The notes under the pieces are model-generated. The model was not told the DNA's origin and did no database searches. It saw only the letters and a list, made by a program, of their open reading frames with translations. Positions 13,825 to 15,209 of a stretch of 15,209 nucleotides of DNA are shown here, piece after piece; position 1 is the first letter of the stretch; every line of letters starts with the position of its first letter. Source of the DNA: Elusimicrobia bacterium CG08_land_8_20_14_0_20_59_10 (lineage in GTDB: Bacteria > Elusimicrobiota > Elusimicrobia > Elusimicrobiales > UBA9959); the NCBI GenBank assembly GCA_002779045.1, contig PEXO01000199.1, positions 1-15,209 on the forward strand, written 5' to 3'. The translations under genes were made by a program, and so were the position numbers.

Positions 13825-14841
13825 TTAGCAGAGGTCCGACAATTTGCGCCAGCTGGGCGGCATATTTTCGGTAAGTTCTATGTTCTTGAACTTGCCGGAG
13901 GACATGGGGCCGAGTTTTTTGGCTTCGGCCACCATGTTCTTTATCCCGGTATCCAGGTCCATGGTCTTTTCCGCGCCAAAGACGCGCTGGAACTTCTCAT
14001 GGCTGGAGAAGGCGTGCACCACTTCGTTGCGCGCCGGCAGGTGCTTTATGACGGCCTTCACGCCCATGGCCGCCGCTATCCGCTGCGCCAGCTCCAGCAC
14101 GGTATACGCCTTGTCCGCGCCTATATTAAAGACCTCGTTGCGGGCCTTTTTAATATCCACCGCTTTGGCGATATGCGGCGCCACGTCGGAGATATAGCTG
14201 AAAGCCCGGGTCTGCAGCCCGTCGCCGAACACCGGCATGGGCTCGCCCTTCATGATATTGTTCACGAAGATCCCCAGCACGTTCCTGTACGGGTCGCCGT
14301 GGTTCTGCCGCTCGCCGTAAACATTATGCGGCCGGAACACGGTATAGTTCAGGCCGAACATCTCCTGCGCGGCCTTCAAATCCAGCTCCACCGCGTACTT
14401 GGACACGCCGTAGGGGTCCTTGGGCTGCGGCGCCTGGTCTTCCGTCATCGGCACCTGGTTGGCGCCGTAAACGGCTATGCTCGAAGTAAAAACAAAATGC
14501 TCCGCCTTGTGCCTTACCGCGCGGTTTATCAGGTTTATCGAACCGAGAAGATTGTTCTCGTAGTTGAATTTCCGGATGAAATGGCTCAGCCCCTCCGCCG
14601 CGTAGGCGGCCAGGTGGTAGACATAATTGAACTTGTATTTCCCGAAGAGCTCGTCCAGTATCTTCTCGTCGGTAACGGAACCCTTCACGAAGACATGCCC
14701 GTCCCCCACGTTCGCCCGGAAGCCGCCGCTCAGGTCGTCGAGCACCACCGTCCTATGGCCCATTTTAAGCAGCGAGTCCGCCACATGCGAACCGATGAAA
14801 CCGGCCCCGCCGGTTATAAGGCTTGTTTTTTGTTCACCCAT
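13825..14841 (-). CDS. NAD-dependent sugar-nucleotide epimerase/dehydratase (extended SDR)
   Basis: This 338-residue extended short-chain dehydrogenase resembles UDP-glucose 4-epimerases. The Rossmann motif TGGAGFIGSH (G11, G14, G17) binds NAD(H), D35/D36 at the end of the second strand would bind the ribose, TSS (119-121) holds the catalytic Ser/Thr position, and the YxxxK pair is Y144/K148 (DPYGVSKYA). FRPHNVYG and the FGDGLQTRAFSYISDV region are typical of NDP-sugar epimerases. The substrate sugar cannot be fixed from sequence, so no symbol is given. GAGGG on the minus strand precedes the ATG by about 7 nt and overlaps the stop codon of the upstream glycosyltransferase, 9 nt away. The two genes thus form one operon, likely for surface polysaccharide or glycoconjugate synthesis. 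Confidence 0.92.
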   Translation of the reverse strand: MGEQKTSLITGGAGFIGSHVADSLLKMGHRTVVLDDLSGGFRANVGDGHVFVKGSVTDEKILDELFGKYKFNYVYHLAAYAAEGLSHFIRKFNYENNLLGSINLINRAVRHKAEHFVFTSSIAVYGANQVPMTEDQAPQPKDPYGVSKYAVELDLKAAQEMFGLNYTVFRPHNVYGERQNHGDPYRNVLGIFVNNIMKGEPMPVFGDGLQTRAFSYISDVAPHIAKAVDIKKARNEVFNIGADKAYTVLELAQRIAAAMGVKAVIKHLPARNEVVHAFSSHEKFQRVFGAEKTMDLDTGIKNMVAEAKKLGPMSSGKFKNIELTENMPPSWRKLSDLC

Positions 14842-14850
14842 GATGGACCC

Positions 14851-15209
14851 TCACTTTTGCCCGCCCTCGAACAGCTCGAAGCGCGCCAGGCCGGCCTGGT
14901 GCAGTTTGAATTTGACTATAGTAAGAACTATCCCCAGGCCGTAGCGCACGGCCTTGCCGAAGGGCATCTGCGAATTCTCGTCGCGGTAGCGGGTCTGGTG
15001 CGCCACCTCGGCGATGCGGAACTTCCGCATAGCGGCCTGCAGGATTATATCGGTGTCGAAGTCGAACTTCTCGGAGAACCGCGCGAAAGGAACGGACTCC
15101 AGCACTTTCCGCGAATAGGACCTGAACCCGTTATGATAATCGGTCAGGTCGGTGCCGAAAGAGAGGTTCTCAAGCCTGGTAAGGAACCTGTTGGGGATAT
15201 ACTTCCACA
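14851..15209 (-). CDS. family 2 glycosyltransferase, C-terminal part (5' end outside window)
   Basis: The minus-strand frame is open from the window edge to a TGA at 14851-14853 and encodes the last 119 or so residues. The visible text WKYIPNRFLT...DYHNGFRSYSRKVLE, SEKFDFDTDIILQA and RIAEVAHQTRYRDENS matches the C-terminal half of GT2 enzymes of the dolichyl-phosphate mannose synthase type (GFR motif, F-FD-E/D-I segment, TRY element). Such enzymes transfer a sugar from a nucleotide donor to a lipid phosphate or glycan acceptor at the inner membrane. The catalytic DxD half lies outside the window. A GTG at 15103-15105 could be mistaken for a start, but conserved sequence continues upstream of it. 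It is the promoter-proximal neighbour of the epimerase gene. Confidence 0.88.
   Translation of the reverse strand, partial: WKYIPNRFLTRLENLSFGTDLTDYHNGFRSYSRKVLESVPFARFSEKFDFDTDIILQAAMRKFRIAEVAHQTRYRDENSQMPFGKAVRYGLGIVLTIVKFKLHQAGLARFELFEGGQK

Noticed and set aside
1..15209. CRISPR arrays, tRNA genes, insertion sequences or att sites
   Set aside because: I saw no regularly spaced repeats, no cloverleaf-like sequence in the short gaps, and no transposase or integrase; every gap between genes is shorter than 300 nt and is described by the entries above.

Overview
The window is GC-rich (roughly 60-65% by eye), gene-dense bacterial DNA. Promoters are recognisable mainly by strong TATAAT-type -10 boxes with no clear -35 element. 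Very long coiled-coil genes, paired secreted M16 peptidases, a pyruvoyl-type arginine decarboxylase and frequent ATA isoleucine codons in GC-rich DNA suggest an uncultivated lineage, possibly Elusimicrobiota. That assignment is tentative: no rRNA or phylogenetic marker other than L28 is present.

Layout. (1) 1-3040, plus strand: promoter, an M16 zinc metalloprotease with an intact HxxEH motif, and its M16 partner that has lost the zinc site, ending in a two-way terminator. (2) 3047-3851, minus strand: a YjbQ-family protein and a YbgC-type hotdog acyl-CoA thioesterase in a tight two-gene operon. (3) 3852-4073: divergent intergenic region with hairpins, two tandem GGAAC/TTCC palindromes and doubled TATAAT boxes. 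(4) 4074-5936: a membrane receptor with about eight N-terminal transmembrane segments, a DctB-like dCache sensor domain, another transmembrane helix and a four-cysteine tail in place of a kinase. (5) 6005-6199: ribosomal protein L28, zinc-binding type. (6) 6392-12262: two coupled genes for almost proline-free coiled-coil proteins of 983 and 971 residues. (7) 12317-13791: pyruvoyl-dependent arginine decarboxylase and agmatinase, the two-step route arginine -> agmatine -> putrescine + urea, with a strong terminator hairpin between them. (8) 13797-15209: a 14-bp tandem repeat, then a minus-strand sugar-nucleotide epimerase and the 3' end of a family 2 glycosyltransferase, probably a surface-glycan locus.

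The most interesting points are the coiled-coil pair (very long continuous helices, an 11-residue leucine rhythm in places, a shared N-terminal motif), the receptor without a conventional output domain, and three genes (rpmB, pdaD, yjbQ) whose -10 box ends exactly 6 nt before the ATG, which predicts leaderless mRNAs.
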